From the NCBI GenBank assembly GCA_022773825.1, contig JALFOF010000077.1, forward strand, positions 1 to 52,127: 52,127 nt of DNA. The letters run 5' to 3'. The notes beneath the pieces were generated by a model that made no database searches, was not told where the DNA came from, and saw only the letters and a program-made list of their open reading frames with translations. Within the stretch, counting starts at the first letter, position 1; each line of letters begins with the position of its first letter. Position numbers and translations under genes: made by a program. Origin of the DNA: Prevotella sp. (GTDB lineage Bacteria > Bacteroidota > Bacteroidia > Bacteroidales > Bacteroidaceae). Positions 52,014 through 52,127 of the stretch are shown here, one piece after another.

Positions 52014-52127
52014 AAAAGCATAGCGGTTACAATACGAAAGCATAGCGGTTACAATACGAAAGCATAGCTATTACAGTGTAAAAGCATAGCTATTACAATA
52101 CGAAAGCATAGCTATTACAGTGTAAAA
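52014..52127. repeat. Array I of the 22-bp dyad repeat, cut by the window end
   Basis: Five units begin at 52018, 52040, 52062, 52084 and 52106, each exactly 22 bases apart. Two have the core GCATAGCGGTTAC and three GCATAGCTATTAC. The last ends on the final base of the window, so the true array is probably longer. Confidence 0.93.

Larger units (their letters stand above)
51559..52127. other. Repeat-rich intergenic region at the window end
   Basis: This 569-base stretch has no gene. In order it contains the FKBP terminator (51581-51632), tandem ACCTCCAACCTAAAAC units (51651-51710), array H (51707-51742), the second copy of the GC-rich dispersed element (51751-51895) with a further palindromic tail to about 52000, and array I (52014-52127), which continues past the window. 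Confidence 0.7.

Noticed and set aside
52014..52127. CRISPR array at the window end and other short-period arrays
   Set aside because: The 22-bp period has no room for unique spacers; the whole unit repeats, and no cas gene is present.

Overview
The window looks like chromosomal DNA of a Bacteroidales bacterium, probably Prevotellaceae or a close relative. The evidence is Bacteroidetes-type promoters (TTTG, about 20 bases, TAnnTTTG), Bacteroidetes-restricted families (DUF3467, DUF4922, DUF6089, DUF6242, OstA-like, DUF4465), C-terminal sorting-type tails on secreted proteins, and the operon order DUF6089-uppS-bamA-ompH-ompH-ompH-murI. Nothing indicates a phage, plasmid or insertion sequence with a transposase; the gene content is mostly core genome.

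Layout. 1-1719: end of a secreted DUF4465 protein with its terminator, then folB and rhaM, a low-complexity AAC/GTT inverted repeat, and a DUF3467 gene. 2017-9242: a large glycosyltransferase/DUF4922/SpoIID fusion, a LolC/E-like ABC permease, rbfA and a membrane-anchored MORN-GH25 lysozyme. 9272-12642: a TonB-receptor-like outer-membrane barrel, a HIT hydrolase and greA. 13173-15574: acetyl-CoA hydrolase/transferase and gluconate 5-dehydrogenase-like SDR. 15767-23501: a carbohydrate locus with a large secreted alginate-lyase-like protein, a divergent one-component membrane regulator (propeller, Y_Y_Y, TM, AraC HTH) and a secreted alpha/beta hydrolase. 23672-25120: class II fructose-bisphosphate aldolase and two identical tRNA-Val genes. 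25255-33432: guaB, two periplasmic parvulin-type PPIases, an OstA-like protein and mutL, all on the minus strand. 33782-36591: MlaE/MlaF-like lipid ABC transporter and metY. 36828-45046: DUF6242 lipoprotein, DUF6089 barrel, uppS, bamA, three ompH/skp paralogues and murI, the outer-membrane assembly operon. 45559-48709: FucP-like sugar transporter, O-methyltransferase, aroQ and a sirtuin. 48946-51558: three successive FKBP-type PPIases, predicted cytosolic, lipoprotein and exported.

Together the window is rich in envelope biogenesis: outer-membrane protein insertion (BamA), periplasmic chaperones (three OmpH, two SurA/PpiC, two exported FKBP), LPS/lipid transport (OstA-like, MlaEF, LolC/E-like), and undecaprenyl and D-glutamate supply for peptidoglycan.

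The most unusual structure is non-coding. Nine intergenic arrays of a roughly 22-bp unit (core GCATAGCGATTAC or GCATAGCTATTAC) are scattered across the window, in either orientation. The unit is an imperfect dyad repeated at almost exactly 22 bp, and the arrays lie near gene ends, once inside a probable 5' leader and once supplying a gene's stop codon. Three arrays end in an inverted unit that makes a hairpin. Two arrays are followed by copies of a second, about 150-bp, GC-rich hairpin repeat. I do not recognise either family.
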